Notes: generated by a model not told the origin, from the sequence alone. A DNA stretch of 64,000 nt from JAAYXE01 sp964391195 (GCA_964391195.1 CAYMLG010000001.1:124001-188000); one strand, 5' to 3'. Positions 8,491 through 16,853 are shown, counted from the first letter of the stretch. Made by a program: numbers and translations.

Positions 8491-9450
8491 ATGGAGTATA
8501 AAGACTATTACCAAATTCTGGGCGTTGACCGGAAGGCCAGTGAAGATGAAATCAAGCGGGCTTACCGGAAGCTTGCGCTGAAATATCATCCCGATCGAAA
8601 TCCAGGCGATAAAGAAGCCGAAGAAAAATTTAAAGAAGTAAACGAAGCTTATCAGGTGTTGAGCGACGCAGAGAAACGGGCGCGCTACGACCAGTTGGGC
8701 GACTCGTACACCCGCTACCAGCAGCGGGGCGGGGCGCCGGGTGGCTTTAACTGGGACGATTGGTTTGTGCAGCAGGGGAGAGGTTATCCGGGCGGCGGCG
8801 TGCGAGTCGAAATGGGCGATCTGGGCGATCTCTTCGGCGGTGGAGGCTTCTCCGAGTTCTTCTACCGCATCTTCGGGGGAGATCCCGGTATGGGCCAGGC
8901 TGGCAGGGGGGCAGGCCCGGGCTTTTCTACCGGGCGTACTCGGACGGCTGCTCCAGCGCCGGTGGAAACCGAAACCGAAATCTCATTATACGAAGCTTAT
9001 CACGGGACGACGCGCCTGGTCGATGTAGACGGGCGTCGCCTGGAAGTGAAGATCCCCGCCGGCGCACGCACCGGCACCAAGGTGCGGGTGAGCGATGCCG
9101 TATCGGCAGGCGGCCGGAAGTCGGATCTGTACCTGGTGATCAAGGTCCGGGAGGATTCGCAATTCGAGATCCAGGGCAGCGACCTCCACACCGAGACGCC
9201 CATCGACCTGTATACGGCGGTGCTGGGCGGCGAAGTGACTGTCCAGACCATGACCGGGAATGTAATCCTGACCGTGCCCCCCGGAACTCAGCCCGGGCAG
9301 AGATTCCGCCTGGCGGGAAGGGGCATGCCCAAACTGAAGGACCCACAAGAGCACGGCGATCTGTACGTGCATGTCAAAGTCCGGCTGCCCCGCAAGCTCA
9401 CAGATCGCCAAAAAGAGCTTTTCCAACAGTTGCGCGACCTGGAAAAGTAA
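8491..9450 (+). CDS. cbpA: DnaJ/CbpA-type co-chaperone without zinc finger
   Basis: 319 residues. An N-terminal J domain (1-68) carries the HPD motif (YHPDRNPGD) that stimulates Hsp70 ATPase. A Gly/Phe-rich stretch follows (about 78-150), then two beta-barrel substrate-binding domains (about 160-310) ending in the PRKLTDRQKELFQQL dimerisation helix. The four CxxCxGxG zinc-finger repeats of classical DnaJ are absent, which places it in the CbpA/DnaJ2 class. No dnaK or grpE is in the window. The ATG at 8491 has only a weak upstream ribosome site; a GGGAGGG lies about 25 nt away. It opens a plus-strand run of quality-control genes (htrA, aeRF1-like). Confidence 0.9.
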   Translation: MEYKDYYQILGVDRKASEDEIKRAYRKLALKYHPDRNPGDKEAEEKFKEVNEAYQVLSDAEKRARYDQLGDSYTRYQQRGGAPGGFNWDDWFVQQGRGYPGGGVRVEMGDLGDLFGGGGFSEFFYRIFGGDPGMGQAGRGAGPGFSTGRTRTAAPAPVETETEISLYEAYHGTTRLVDVDGRRLEVKIPAGARTGTKVRVSDAVSAGGRKSDLYLVIKVREDSQFEIQGSDLHTETPIDLYTAVLGGEVTVQTMTGNVILTVPPGTQPGQRFRLAGRGMPKLKDPQEHGDLYVHVKVRLPRKLTDRQKELFQQLRDLEK

Positions 9451-9534
9451 TCTACTCGACGGCCGGTATGTGCGGAAGAAGCAGCAGGTTCGCTTTTTCC
9501 ACTCTGTAGAACCTTATCAGGAGACGGTAAATCA

Positions 9535-10722
9535 ATGAAACGTTTTCGGTTTTTCTTCGTAGCTGTCCTCGTCCTAATGCTCTCTTCGCTCGCCTGCCGG
9601 ACAGTCGTGGGGGATCCATTCTCCAGCCGGGGGAACCAGCCCTCAGCTAACCCGGTTGTGGTGACCGTCGAGGTCCCCTCTAACGAAGCAGTGTCGCTCC
9701 CTTCCCCGGTGGACCTGCTCGCCTCCCAGGACACGCTGATCAATTTATACGAGTCGGCTCATAAAGGTGTGGTAGCCATCCGCGTCCTGACGGAAGCCGG
9801 GCAGGGCCTGGGATCTGGCTTCGTCATCGATAAAGAAGGCCATGTGGTCACCAACTATCACGTGGTGGAAAACCAGACCCATCTGGAAGTTGCTTTTGCT
9901 TCCGGGTATAAAGCCCGGGGCGAGGTCATCGGCACCGACCTCGATTCCGACCTGGCGGTCGTCCGTGTCGATGCGCCACAAGAGGAGCTTTTTCCGCTGA
10001 AGATGGGCGATTCGGACAGCATCCGGGTCGGGCAGACGGTGATCGCGATCGGCAATCCTTTCGGGTTGGAAGGGACAATGACACTCGGGATCGTCTCCGG
10101 TTTGGGGCGAACAATGCCTTCCCTTCATTCGACCGCTGATGGGTCATCCTTCACGGCGGGGGATATCATCCAGACGGACACGGCCATCAACCCGGGGAAT
10201 TCCGGCGGGCCGCTGCTGAACCTGGCCGGAGAGGTGATTGGGGTCAACCAGGCGATCCGTACCACGAGCTTTACCCCCGATGGGGAGCCGGTCAATTCCG
10301 GGGTTGGCTTCGCGGTCTCGATCAATATCGCCAAACGGGTGGTGCCATACCTGATTGCGGATGGCAAATACGATTATCCCTATCTGGGAATTTTCAGCAC
10401 GAACGAGCTCACCCTGCTCGATCAGGAAGCCTTAGATCTGCCGCGTTCGACCGGTGTGTACGTCACCAGTGTGAGCGAAGGGGGCCCCGCCGACCGGGCC
10501 GGAGTGCGCGGAGGCAACCGTAACTCCGGGATCCCCGGGATTCAGGCCGGGGGCGACCTGATCATCGGCATTGACGGGCGCCCGGTGCTCACCTTCAATG
10601 ATTTGATTGGTTATCTGGTGGCCAATAAGAGCCCCGGCGATACTGTGGTCCTGACCATTCTGCGTAATGGCGAGGAGATCAACCTGGAGCTAACTCTAGA
10701 AAAACGTCCCAACGCAAAATAG
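9535..10722 (+). CDS. htrA: HtrA/Deg-family serine protease, lipoprotein
   Basis: 395 residues. The N-terminus is a lipoprotein signal (hydrophobic stretch ending LSSLAC, Cys about 21), so the enzyme is probably lipid-anchored outside the membrane rather than free. The trypsin-like domain has the catalytic His in NYHVV, Asp in SDLAVV and Ser in NPGNSGGPL. A single C-terminal PDZ domain (about 285-390) binds exposed C-termini. The family degrades misfolded envelope proteins. The ATG at 9535 has AGGAGA about 10 nt upstream. Gene order places it between a co-chaperone and a Vms1-like factor. Many HtrA proteins use a membrane helix instead of a lipobox, so the lipid anchor is a noteworthy variant. 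Confidence 0.92.
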   Translation: MKRFRFFFVAVLVLMLSSLACRTVVGDPFSSRGNQPSANPVVVTVEVPSNEAVSLPSPVDLLASQDTLINLYESAHKGVVAIRVLTEAGQGLGSGFVIDKEGHVVTNYHVVENQTHLEVAFASGYKARGEVIGTDLDSDLAVVRVDAPQEELFPLKMGDSDSIRVGQTVIAIGNPFGLEGTMTLGIVSGLGRTMPSLHSTADGSSFTAGDIIQTDTAINPGNSGGPLLNLAGEVIGVNQAIRTTSFTPDGEPVNSGVGFAVSINIAKRVVPYLIADGKYDYPYLGIFSTNELTLLDQEALDLPRSTGVYVTSVSEGGPADRAGVRGGNRNSGIPGIQAGGDLIIGIDGRPVLTFNDLIGYLVANKSPGDTVVLTILRNGEEINLELTLEKRPNAK

Positions 10723-10858
10723 CTCTTTTCCAATTTGTCGGTATAACCTTCCGCTGTGCGGATTGGTTCGATGCCTAACAATGGGTAAGGCTTACTCCAT
10801 CTCACGCATGGTTGCCAGCCGAAACCGATCATTCGCCACTCTTAGCTAGGAGGTTCCT

Positions 10859-11959
10859 ATGTTGACTGACAGTGATCTGCGAGAGTTGTTGAGTTTCGAG
10901 CCGGGTGCTCCTGTGCTCAGCGTATATCTCAACACCGAGCCGGAGGAGGGGACGACCGACGCTGCCCGGCTTCGTCTGCGGACGATGCTGAAGGAGGTAG
11001 ATCAGCCGGCCGATGTCGAATCTGTGCTGCGTTATTTCGAGCACAATCACGATTGGTCAGGACGCAGTGTGGCGGTTTTTTCGTGCGCCGCGAAAAACTT
11101 TTTCCGAGCCTACTCGCTGGCCGCGCCCATTCGCGGCCGGGTGCGGGTTGGCGACCGGCCGTATGTGAAGCCTTTGGCCGATCTGCTAGATTCATATGGG
11201 GGGTATGGCGTGGTGTTGGTGGATAAGCAGGGGGCGCGCCTTTTCAGCTTCCACCTGGGGGAGCTCAGGGAGCAGGATGGTGTTATGGGTGAAGCGGTGC
11301 GCCACACCAAGCGCGGTGGAGGCTCACAGGCCCCTGGCCGTAAAGGCGGTGTGGCCGGGCAGACCAACTACGTGGAAGAAGTTGCCGATCGGAACATGCG
11401 GGAGATTGTCGAGTATGCCACCCGGTTTTTCAAAGAAAATAACGTGCGCCGGGTGCTGATTGGAGGTACGGAAGACAACATTTCCCTGTTCCGCAACCAA
11501 CTGCCTAAGTCCTGGCAAAGCCTGGTGGTGGGCACTTTCCCCATCAGCATGGTCGCCAGCAGCAGCGAAGTGCTGGAAAAAGCGCTGGAAATCGGCCAGC
11601 AGGCGGAAAGACGGCGGGAAGCTGATTTAGTGGAAACTCTGCTGACCGCGGCGGCCAAAGGGCGCGGCGGCGTGGTGGAACTGGATGACACCCTCAACGC
11701 CGTCCGGGAAGGCCGGGTGCAGACCCTGGTGATCCGCGAAGGTTTTCGAGCGCCCGGCTGCCGCTGTTCGAGCTGCGGCTACTTCTCTTCTATCCAGCAG
11801 GAGACCTGCTCGTTCTGCGGCGGGGCCTGCGAGAGCATCCCCGACGCGGTCGAACTGGCCGTGCGCGAGGTGATGCAGGCGGGCGGAGAAGTCGAAGTGC
11901 TGCACGATGACCCCACCTTCCAGGGGTTCCACAAAATCGGCGCGCTCCTGCGTTACTGA
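10859..11959 (+). CDS. Bacterial aeRF1/Vms1-like release-factor family protein
   Basis: 366 residues with a strong AGGAGG ribosome site 4 nt before the ATG. The layout matches the bacterial branch of the archaeal/eukaryotic release factor superfamily (baeRF; relatives of Vms1/ANKZF1). There is an N-terminal half with PVLSVYLNTEPEEG, a central sheet (GYGVVLVDKQGARLF) and a flexible loop with GGGSQ at 153-157, where the family carries its GGQ or GxxQ peptidyl-tRNA hydrolysis motif. A Rossmann-like segment (VRRVLIGGTEDN) follows, then a C-terminal L7Ae-like part with a four-Cys zinc ribbon (CRCSSCG and CSFCGG). A role in rescuing stalled ribosomes is inferred from family. A two-hairpin region with a terminator follows. 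Confidence 0.78.
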   Translation: MLTDSDLRELLSFEPGAPVLSVYLNTEPEEGTTDAARLRLRTMLKEVDQPADVESVLRYFEHNHDWSGRSVAVFSCAAKNFFRAYSLAAPIRGRVRVGDRPYVKPLADLLDSYGGYGVVLVDKQGARLFSFHLGELREQDGVMGEAVRHTKRGGGSQAPGRKGGVAGQTNYVEEVADRNMREIVEYATRFFKENNVRRVLIGGTEDNISLFRNQLPKSWQSLVVGTFPISMVASSSEVLEKALEIGQQAERRREADLVETLLTAAAKGRGGVVELDDTLNAVREGRVQTLVIREGFRAPGCRCSSCGYFSSIQQETCSFCGGACESIPDAVELAVREVMQAGGEVEVLHDDPTFQGFHKIGALLRY

Positions 11960-11967
11960 TGCCTGAG

Positions 11968-12003
11968 ATCGGGGAGGGTGGGACACACCCCACTCTCCCC
12001 GAT
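11968..12003 (+). repeat. Strong hairpin after the aeRF1-like gene
   Basis: A 15-bp near-perfect stem (ATCGGGGAGGGTGGG pairing with CCCACTCTCCCCGAT) lies 9 bp after the stop codon. No T-run follows, so it is more likely an RNA 3'-end stabiliser than a terminator; the true terminator is the next hairpin at 12026. Confidence 0.6.
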
Positions 12004-12025
12004 AACTATACATAGATTCAAATAT

Positions 12026-12060
12026 TCGGTTCTGGCCTCCGGCGCCAGAACCGATTTTTT
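12026..12060 (+). terminator. Rho-independent terminator
   Basis: An 11-bp stem (TCGGTTCTGGC/GCCAGAACCGA) followed directly by TTTTTT. It ends the plus-strand dnaJ-htrA-aeRF1 run ahead of the converging minus-strand gene. Confidence 0.9.
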
Positions 12061-12104
12061 AATTGCCGGCCGTTTCAGGCCCGGGATTGGGCAGCGCCGG
12101 TTTG

Positions 12105-12773
12105 CTAAGGATTGGCGAAAAGGGAACTCTCCAACTGGAGCAAGTTAGCGGCCAGCACGTCCAGGTCGGATCGGGCGGCGAATTGATCCTGGCCTACCCC
12201 TTGTTGGGCCAATTCCAGGCGCTGCAGCATGCCATCGATCACCTCCTGCTGGTTGGGCGCCAGCAGGCTGATCTGTTCCAGGGTGTCCGCCGTGCCCGCC
12301 AGGGCCAGGCGCGCGCCTTCTTCGTCCTCCTCGGCGAGGGCTAATTGGGCTCGGGCCACATCCGCCTGCGCCTTCAGCAGGGCGATGTGCATCTGGGCGT
12401 CGTCCAACTCAGCCTGCAGAGCCTGGTTGCGCTCTTCCAGTCCATCCTGGCTGCTCACCCGGCTTTCCAGGGTGGCGATCTGCTCCTGAGCCGCCTGAAG
12501 TTCGTTCTGCAGACTCGCCTGGCCGGCGTTCAACCTGTCCTGCATCGGCTGGTAGATCCAGATCAGGACGGCCACCGCTCCCAGGCCGACCAGGATCAGG
12601 GCGATCAACAGCCTGCGCAGGATGCGGGTGAACAGGCTGGGTTTGGGCCGGGCTGGCCGGGCAGCAGCCGCTTCGGGCGCCGGTTTATCCTCCGGCTTGC
12701 CCGCCGGTCCGCCGGAAGGTAGTTCAGGCGTTTCGGGGACCCCTTCGTTTTGATCGAGCACGTCTTTGTTCAT
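12105..12773 (-). CDS. Single-pass membrane protein with coiled coil, unknown function
   Basis: 222 residues, not recognised as a named family. Residues 1-48 are acidic and Pro/Ala-rich, then a basic patch (RILRRLL) leads into one transmembrane helix (about 54-73). The rest is a long Ala/Gln/Glu-rich coiled coil (about 78-160) and a Leu-rich C-terminal tail, presumably extracytoplasmic by the positive-inside rule. It lies 64 bp downstream of a ClpP-fold membrane protease on the same strand, and a shared operon is likely. It could be a scaffold or adaptor for that protease, which is inference from position only. Confidence 0.7.
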   Translation of the reverse strand: MNKDVLDQNEGVPETPELPSGGPAGKPEDKPAPEAAAARPARPKPSLFTRILRRLLIALILVGLGAVAVLIWIYQPMQDRLNAGQASLQNELQAAQEQIATLESRVSSQDGLEERNQALQAELDDAQMHIALLKAQADVARAQLALAEEDEEGARLALAGTADTLEQISLLAPNQQEVIDGMLQRLELAQQGVGQDQFAARSDLDVLAANLLQLESSLFANP

Positions 12774-12837
12774 TGTGCGCCTCTTCTATGTTGGTTTCGA
12801 TTGTAATTTGTCCCGATGCCGGCCAGCTCCGGGCAGA

Positions 12838-13680
12838 TCAGGTCCGTTCTTTGTCACCACGCTGGCCTGGCAGCGGGTAAGGAGCGGGGATGTATTCGAC
12901 CGAAGGCCGGCCCCTCCCCGACTGGGGGAACAGGTTCATCAACTGGTAGACCTCCTTGGGCACCTCTGTCGAAACCGGCAGTCCGAGCTGGCGGGCCTCC
13001 TCGACTGAGATCGGATAATCGTGCGTCCAGCGCCCACTGGCGAGAATATCGGCCAGCTTTTCCGCCATATCGTCCGGCATCCGTTCGGCCAGGATGGTCC
13101 GCACCGTGTCCTTTACCTGGCGGATGGATTTGCGGGCCATGTCGGCCAGGATCAAGGTCTCATCGCTGATCTGTTCGATGGGTTTCTGTTCCAGCACGCT
13201 GAGGATCGAGGCGGCCGCCCGCTGCCCGATTTGCGGGTCCACCGGGCCCAGGACGGCGTTCTCGTCCATCACGATCTCATCGGCGGCCAGGGCAATCAGC
13301 GTGCCGCCCGACATGGCGTAGTGGGGGACGAACACGGTCACCCTGGCCGGGTGGCGGCACAGGGCCATGGCAATCTGTTCGGCAGCCAGCACCAGCCCGC
13401 CGGGGGTGTGGAGCACCAGGTCGATGGGGATGGTATCGTCGGTGAGCTTAATCGCCCGCAGCAGTTGTTCCGAGTCGTTGATATCGATGTAACGGACGAT
13501 CGGCAGCCCGAACAGGGCGATTTGCTCCTGCCGGTGGATCAGGGCGATCACCCGCGAGCCGCGCTTCTCCTCCAGGGTGCGGAGCATCTTTGCCCGGCTG
13601 GCTTCTACCATTTTCTGGCGAATGATCGGTTGCAGGGTGGAGATGATGATGAAAATGAAGAACAGCAGGCTGAAATCCAT
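12838..13680 (-). CDS. Membrane-anchored ClpP-fold serine protease (SDH/SppA-like)
   Basis: 280 residues from the ATG at 13680 (a TTG two codons upstream is less likely). An N-terminal hydrophobic helix (residues 1-20) anchors it. The rest fits the serine dehydrogenase-proteinase family of the ClpP/crotonase fold: a LVLHTPGGLVLAAEQIA strand-turn, then VPHYAMSGGTLIALAADEIVM with the presumed nucleophile Ser in MSGG, and NAVLGPVDPQ. The N-in topology is uncertain. Related proteins cleave membrane-associated peptides. It sits in a cluster with rhomboid and HtrA proteases. Confidence 0.8.
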   Translation of the reverse strand: MDFSLLFFIFIIISTLQPIIRQKMVEASRAKMLRTLEEKRGSRVIALIHRQEQIALFGLPIVRYIDINDSEQLLRAIKLTDDTIPIDLVLHTPGGLVLAAEQIAMALCRHPARVTVFVPHYAMSGGTLIALAADEIVMDENAVLGPVDPQIGQRAAASILSVLEQKPIEQISDETLILADMARKSIRQVKDTVRTILAERMPDDMAEKLADILASGRWTHDYPISVEEARQLGLPVSTEVPKEVYQLMNLFPQSGRGRPSVEYIPAPYPLPGQRGDKERT

Positions 13681-13871
13681 GAGCAACCCTCAAGTCCCAG
13701 GCGTTCTCGGCCGGTGCGTTCCTATCCGTTAGCATCGCAATCCAACACCGCCGGCAAGCCTCATCGTGAATTATAACCTGTGGCAGCCACCGGCAATACC
13801 GCACTGCCAGTCGGTGGAACTTTGCTCCCTTTTCCAGATTGTCTGTAGCAGATCAGGAGGATGATCTTATA

Positions 13872-14597
13872 TCACCACGGCCAGTATTCATCCGGGAATT
13901 CGCGGTAGTAAACCGGGGGACGCCGGGGGATGAACAGGCGGTAGAGCAGCATCCCGAACACAAAACCGCCGATGTGCGCCCACCAGGCCACGCCTCCCAT
14001 GCTGGTCGCATGCGGCAGCGCCAAGGCGGTGAGCCCCGAAAAGAGCTGGCTCACAAACCAGAAGCCGAGATAGGCCAGCGCCGGGATCTCGACAAACCAG
14101 GGCAGGAAGAAGAACGGGATCAGGGTGATCACCCGGGCGGTGGGGAACATGAGGAGGTAGGCTCCCAATACCCCGGCAATAGCACCGCTAGCGCCGATGG
14201 ATGGGATCCGGCTGGCGGGATCGATCAGGGCCTGTGAAAAAGCGGCTGCCAGCCCGGCGAGCAGGTAGAAGACCAGATAGCGCCCCGATCCCATCCGGTC
14301 TTCGACGTTATCGCCGAAGATGTAAAGGATCCACATATTGCTCAGGAAGTGCAGCCATCCGCCGTGAAGGAACATATGCGTGAACAGGGTGATCACCGGC
14401 AGGGGTGATTCCAGTAGTAGGGCCAGGTTGGTCAGGTGCAGGCGCGCCGGCACCAGCCCAAAATTCATTACCAACCGGTCGAATTCGGGCACGGATAGGC
14501 TCAGTTCATACAGGAAGACAAGCGCATTCAGCCCGATCAGCACCCAATTGATGAACGGGAACCCCTTCGATCGAACTGTATCACGCAGTGGCAGCAT
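13872..14597 (-). CDS. Rhomboid-family intramembrane serine protease
   Basis: About 241 residues from the ATG at 14597, with a GGGGG ribosome site just upstream; six or seven hydrophobic helices are visible. Family marks are HMFLHGGWLHFLSNMW (loop/TM2), the catalytic Ser in IGASGAIAG and the catalytic His in WWAHIGGFVFG. These form the Ser-His dyad that cleaves helices inside the membrane. The protein lacks extra domains. The next gene on this strand, the ClpP-fold protease, starts about 190 bp downstream, so they may be separate units. Confidence 0.9.
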   Translation of the reverse strand: MLPLRDTVRSKGFPFINWVLIGLNALVFLYELSLSVPEFDRLVMNFGLVPARLHLTNLALLLESPLPVITLFTHMFLHGGWLHFLSNMWILYIFGDNVEDRMGSGRYLVFYLLAGLAAAFSQALIDPASRIPSIGASGAIAGVLGAYLLMFPTARVITLIPFFFLPWFVEIPALAYLGFWFVSQLFSGLTALALPHATSMGGVAWWAHIGGFVFGMLLYRLFIPRRPPVYYREFPDEYWPW

Positions 14598-14736
14598 TTG
14601 GCCCCCATAAAGCAAGCGAGCTTGGGCAGCTTAATCACCGCCCAAGCTCATTCTACCATTTTAACCGTATCGGGATATTTGTCCGCAATTTCTGTAAAGT
14701 CGCGTTGTGGATCCCTTTGTCGCAGGCAACAGACCC

Positions 14737-15165
14737 TCAGTTGGCCGAGATGTGAATGGCTTTGGGCCGGTGAGCTTCCGCCTTCGGCGCCCGCAAGGTC
14801 AGGACGCCGTTCTTGAGGCTGGCTTCGGTCTTGGTCGCATCGACCGCCACGGGCAAGGTGATCACCCGGCTGAAGCGGCCGGTGGGCAGTTCGCGGGCCA
14901 GGTACCGCGCCTGTTCGTCTTCTCTGCCTTTGAACTCGCCGCGTATCGTCACCGTATTCTTCAAGACCTCAATATTCAGGTCCTCTGCAGCTAAGCCGGG
15001 GACCAGCGCGGTGATCGTAAATTCGTCATCAGAAGCCTTTACATCGGCGATCAGCAGCATTTCGTGCTCAGCAGGAGCCGCTTCCGCCAGGCTTTCATCC
15101 AGCATCCGGTCCATGGCCTGTCGTAGGGCTGTCATGCGACGGTAAGGGGAAATATAAAAGGTCAT
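14737..15165 (-). CDS. hsp20: Small heat-shock protein, Hsp20/alpha-crystallin family
   Basis: 142 residues, a normal Hsp20 size. Residues 1-45 form the variable N-terminal arm; the alpha-crystallin domain follows (about 46-130), with ALVPGLAAEDLNIEV, a strand pair rich in charged residues and the closing LKNGVLTLRAPKAE that carries the A-x-x-x-G-V-L-like signature. A basic PKAIHI tail resembles the I-x-I anchor of the family. The ribosome site AGGAGAG lies 6 nt before the ATG. It acts as an ATP-independent holdase. No CIRCE element was found upstream, so heat control, if any, works another way. Confidence 0.92.
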   Translation of the reverse strand: MTFYISPYRRMTALRQAMDRMLDESLAEAAPAEHEMLLIADVKASDDEFTITALVPGLAAEDLNIEVLKNTVTIRGEFKGREDEQARYLARELPTGRFSRVITLPVAVDATKTEASLKNGVLTLRAPKAEAHRPKAIHISAN

Positions 15166-15348
15166 CTTATTCTCTCCTGGTTTTCATATCGCCCGGTTGG
15201 CGCCCGGCGCTGCGCACAGCTCAGGTTCAGCGTTCTGCTCCGAGACCAGCCTGGGGGCGAACTGTATCCTGTTTCGTTTCTAATCTTAGCCGGGAGATAT
15301 AAGAAGGATGCCAGAGAAATGTAGAAGCAGTATAAGAAGCGCCACGGT

Positions 15349-16119
15349 TTATGCCGGTTTCGCCCGCTCGCCGGGCCGCCGGGCGAGGATGATCAGCTCC
15401 GGGGAGCGGGATGTATACGGGCGGCGATGGAAGCTGCCGAACACACCGGCGGGCTGCAGCCCGGCGGCGCTCATCTCCTGCAGATAATCATCTCTGGCAG
15501 CCAGGTGATGGCGGGCGACGCCGGTGGTGCGTTCGATCCGCCCATCTGGCAGCAGGTGGTCGTAGTGCCACCGCAGGACGAAGTGCCGCTCATCCCGCTC
15601 CCACTCGCTGCTCACCTGCACCGGTTCGCCGTCGTCCGGATGCGGCAGCACTTCCTCGACTTCCGGCTCCCCTCTCTTCGGCAGGCGTAGTAATACCGCC
15701 GGGTTGGGCAGGCTGACCGCGAAGACGCCCCCGGGCGCCAGGTGGCGGCGCACCAGGCCGAGCGATTGGCGGCGCTGTTCGGGGGACAGGGTGCTGTAGG
15801 TGTTGCAGGGCATGATTATGAGTGGAAAGCGCTGCGCCAGGTGGAAGCGGGTCAGGTCGCCGCGGAAGATGTGGATCCGTCCGGCCAGGCGGCCTGAGAT
15901 GGAATCCTTCAGGAAACGGAGCATCGCCGGATCGAGATCGAGGCCAACTGCCAGGTGCCCGGCTTGCGCCAGGGGGATGAGCACCCGCCCGGTGCCGCAG
16001 CCCAGCTCCAGAACCGGCCCGCCCAACTCATTGGCCAGATCGATCCAGAAGGGGAGATCTTCGTCGTGGCGGCTGTGGTGGGCGTGGTAGAGTTGAGCAA
16101 ACGAGTCTGGCCTGTGCAT
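15349..16119 (-). CDS. Class I SAM-dependent methyltransferase
   Basis: About 256 residues from the ATG at 16119 (MHRPDSFAQLYHAHHSRHDED), preceded by an AAAGGTTGTGG ribosome-like site. The open frame continues upstream through a repeat and the tRNA-Pro promoter, which is not credible coding sequence. The SAM-binding motif I is VLELGCGTGRVLIPLAQAG, followed by acidic VGLDLD at the end of strand 2 and a later LIIMPCNTYSTL segment. Substrate cannot be told from sequence. It stands alone between hsp20 and a tRNA gene transcribed the other way. Confidence 0.85.
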   Translation of the reverse strand: MHRPDSFAQLYHAHHSRHDEDLPFWIDLANELGGPVLELGCGTGRVLIPLAQAGHLAVGLDLDPAMLRFLKDSISGRLAGRIHIFRGDLTRFHLAQRFPLIIMPCNTYSTLSPEQRRQSLGLVRRHLAPGGVFAVSLPNPAVLLRLPKRGEPEVEEVLPHPDDGEPVQVSSEWERDERHFVLRWHYDHLLPDGRIERTTGVARHHLAARDDYLQEMSAAGLQPAGVFGSFHRRPYTSRSPELIILARRPGERAKPA

Positions 16120-16191
16120 TCCACAACCTTTCCCGGTATGCAGGCAACCTTTCAGTAGTAAATGTTTGGGGGTGTGGGCGGCGTAGCCGGC

Positions 16192-16238
16192 CGACGATGT
16201 CGGGCGACGAAGCTGGTCGACATCGTCGGGCGACGAAG
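16192..16238. repeat. Interleaved inverted and direct repeats upstream of tRNA-Pro
   Basis: CGACGATGTCG at 16192-16202 is the inverted complement of CGACATCGTCG at 16218-16228. GTCGGGCGACGAAG occurs twice as a direct repeat (16199-16212 and 16225-16238). The combination could be a protein-binding site or a small repeat element. It lies between the divergent methyltransferase and tRNA genes. Confidence 0.6.
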
Positions 16239-16297
16239 TCGCGGGCACCCAAAAAACTATTCTTGTCTGCTGGCAAGTGGTACGTGCACACAGATAC

Positions 16298-16327
16298 TTG
16301 ACTACTGTGGGCATATTCAATTATACT
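16298..16327 (+). promoter_or_regulatory. Sigma-70-type promoter of tRNA-Pro
   Basis: TTGACT at 16298-16303 and TATACT at 16322-16327 are separated by 18 bp, and the tRNA begins 10 nt after the -10 box. Confidence 0.8.
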
Positions 16328-16336
16328 CTTACGGCA

Positions 16337-16410
16337 CGGGGCGTAGCGCAGTCCGGTAGCGCACCGCGTTTGGGACGCGGGGGCCGGCGGTTCGAGTCCG
16401 CCCGCCCCGA
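16337..16410 (+). tRNA. tRNA-Pro (anticodon TGG)
   Basis: 74 nt without an encoded CCA. The acceptor stem CGGGGCG pairs with CGCCCCG, with a D-arm at TAGCGCAG...GCGCA, an anticodon stem CCGCG/CGCGG around loop TTTGGGA (anticodon TGG), and a T-arm GGCGG-TTCGAGT-CCGCC. All four arms pair without mismatch. Confidence 0.95.
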
Positions 16411-16463
16411 CTGGTTCGTGCAATTTCTATGAGGCCAGGCCGGATCACCGGTAATATCGGCCA

Positions 16464-16490
16464 GCACCCCAGCGATACACGCTGGGGTGC
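16464..16490 (+). terminator. Hairpin after tRNA-Pro, possible terminator
   Basis: A perfect 11-bp stem GCACCCCAGCG/CGCTGGGGTGC with a 5-nt loop, followed by only TTTA. It may end the tRNA transcript or sit in the leader of the small gene that starts 28 bp later. Confidence 0.55.
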
Positions 16491-16517
16491 TTTAGGGGAT
16501 ACATACGGAGAAGCTGC

Positions 16518-16826
16518 ATGGCAAATAATTATGATGGCGTCATCGAAGCGGTACATTACAATCCTGAGGGGCAGATCGAGTGGGTCCGCACCTATCTGCG
16601 CCGCGGTTCCACTTTCTCGGATGTTGTCCTGGTGGAGCGACAGACCCTGATCGAGTTCATCAAAGCCGGCAAGAAGTTCGTCACCGGCAAGCGGGTGCCC
16701 CTGATGGCCAGCACCTTCGAGGTTGCCTCACCGGTTAAGGTGGTTGAGCAAGATAGCCGGGAACTGATCATCACCGGTGAGAACCAGGCCAGCCAGGACC
16801 GCTTGGAAGGCGTGCCCGTGATCTGA
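16518..16826 (+). CDS. Small conserved-looking protein, unknown function
   Basis: 102 residues, acidic-basic mixed and without signal or membrane helix; I do not recognise the family. It looks like a compact beta-rich protein: VIEAVHYNPEGQIEWVRTYLRRG, then VLVERQTLIEFIKAGKKFVTGKRV and a final beta pair. It is called as a real gene because ATACGGAG lies before the ATG, codon use matches its neighbours, and a dedicated terminator follows immediately (16826-16853). It is probably monocistronic unless tRNA-Pro transcripts read into it. Confidence 0.78.
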   Translation: MANNYDGVIEAVHYNPEGQIEWVRTYLRRGSTFSDVVLVERQTLIEFIKAGKKFVTGKRVPLMASTFEVASPVKVVEQDSRELIITGENQASQDRLEGVPVI

Positions 16827-16853
16827 AGTCGGAACCTGGTTCCGACTTTTTTT
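16826..16853 (+). terminator. Rho-independent terminator
   Basis: The stem AAGTCGGAA/TTCCGACTT begins at the stop codon and is followed by seven T residues. Confidence 0.9.

Noticed and set aside
15166..15348. CIRCE heat-shock operator before hsp20
   Set aside because: No TTAGCACTC-N9-GAGTGCTAA-like inverted repeat was found there or ahead of the dnaJ-like gene.
16120..16320. N-terminal extension of the methyltransferase
   Set aside because: It would translate through the repeat element and the tRNA-Pro promoter; the protein motifs start after the ATG at 16119.
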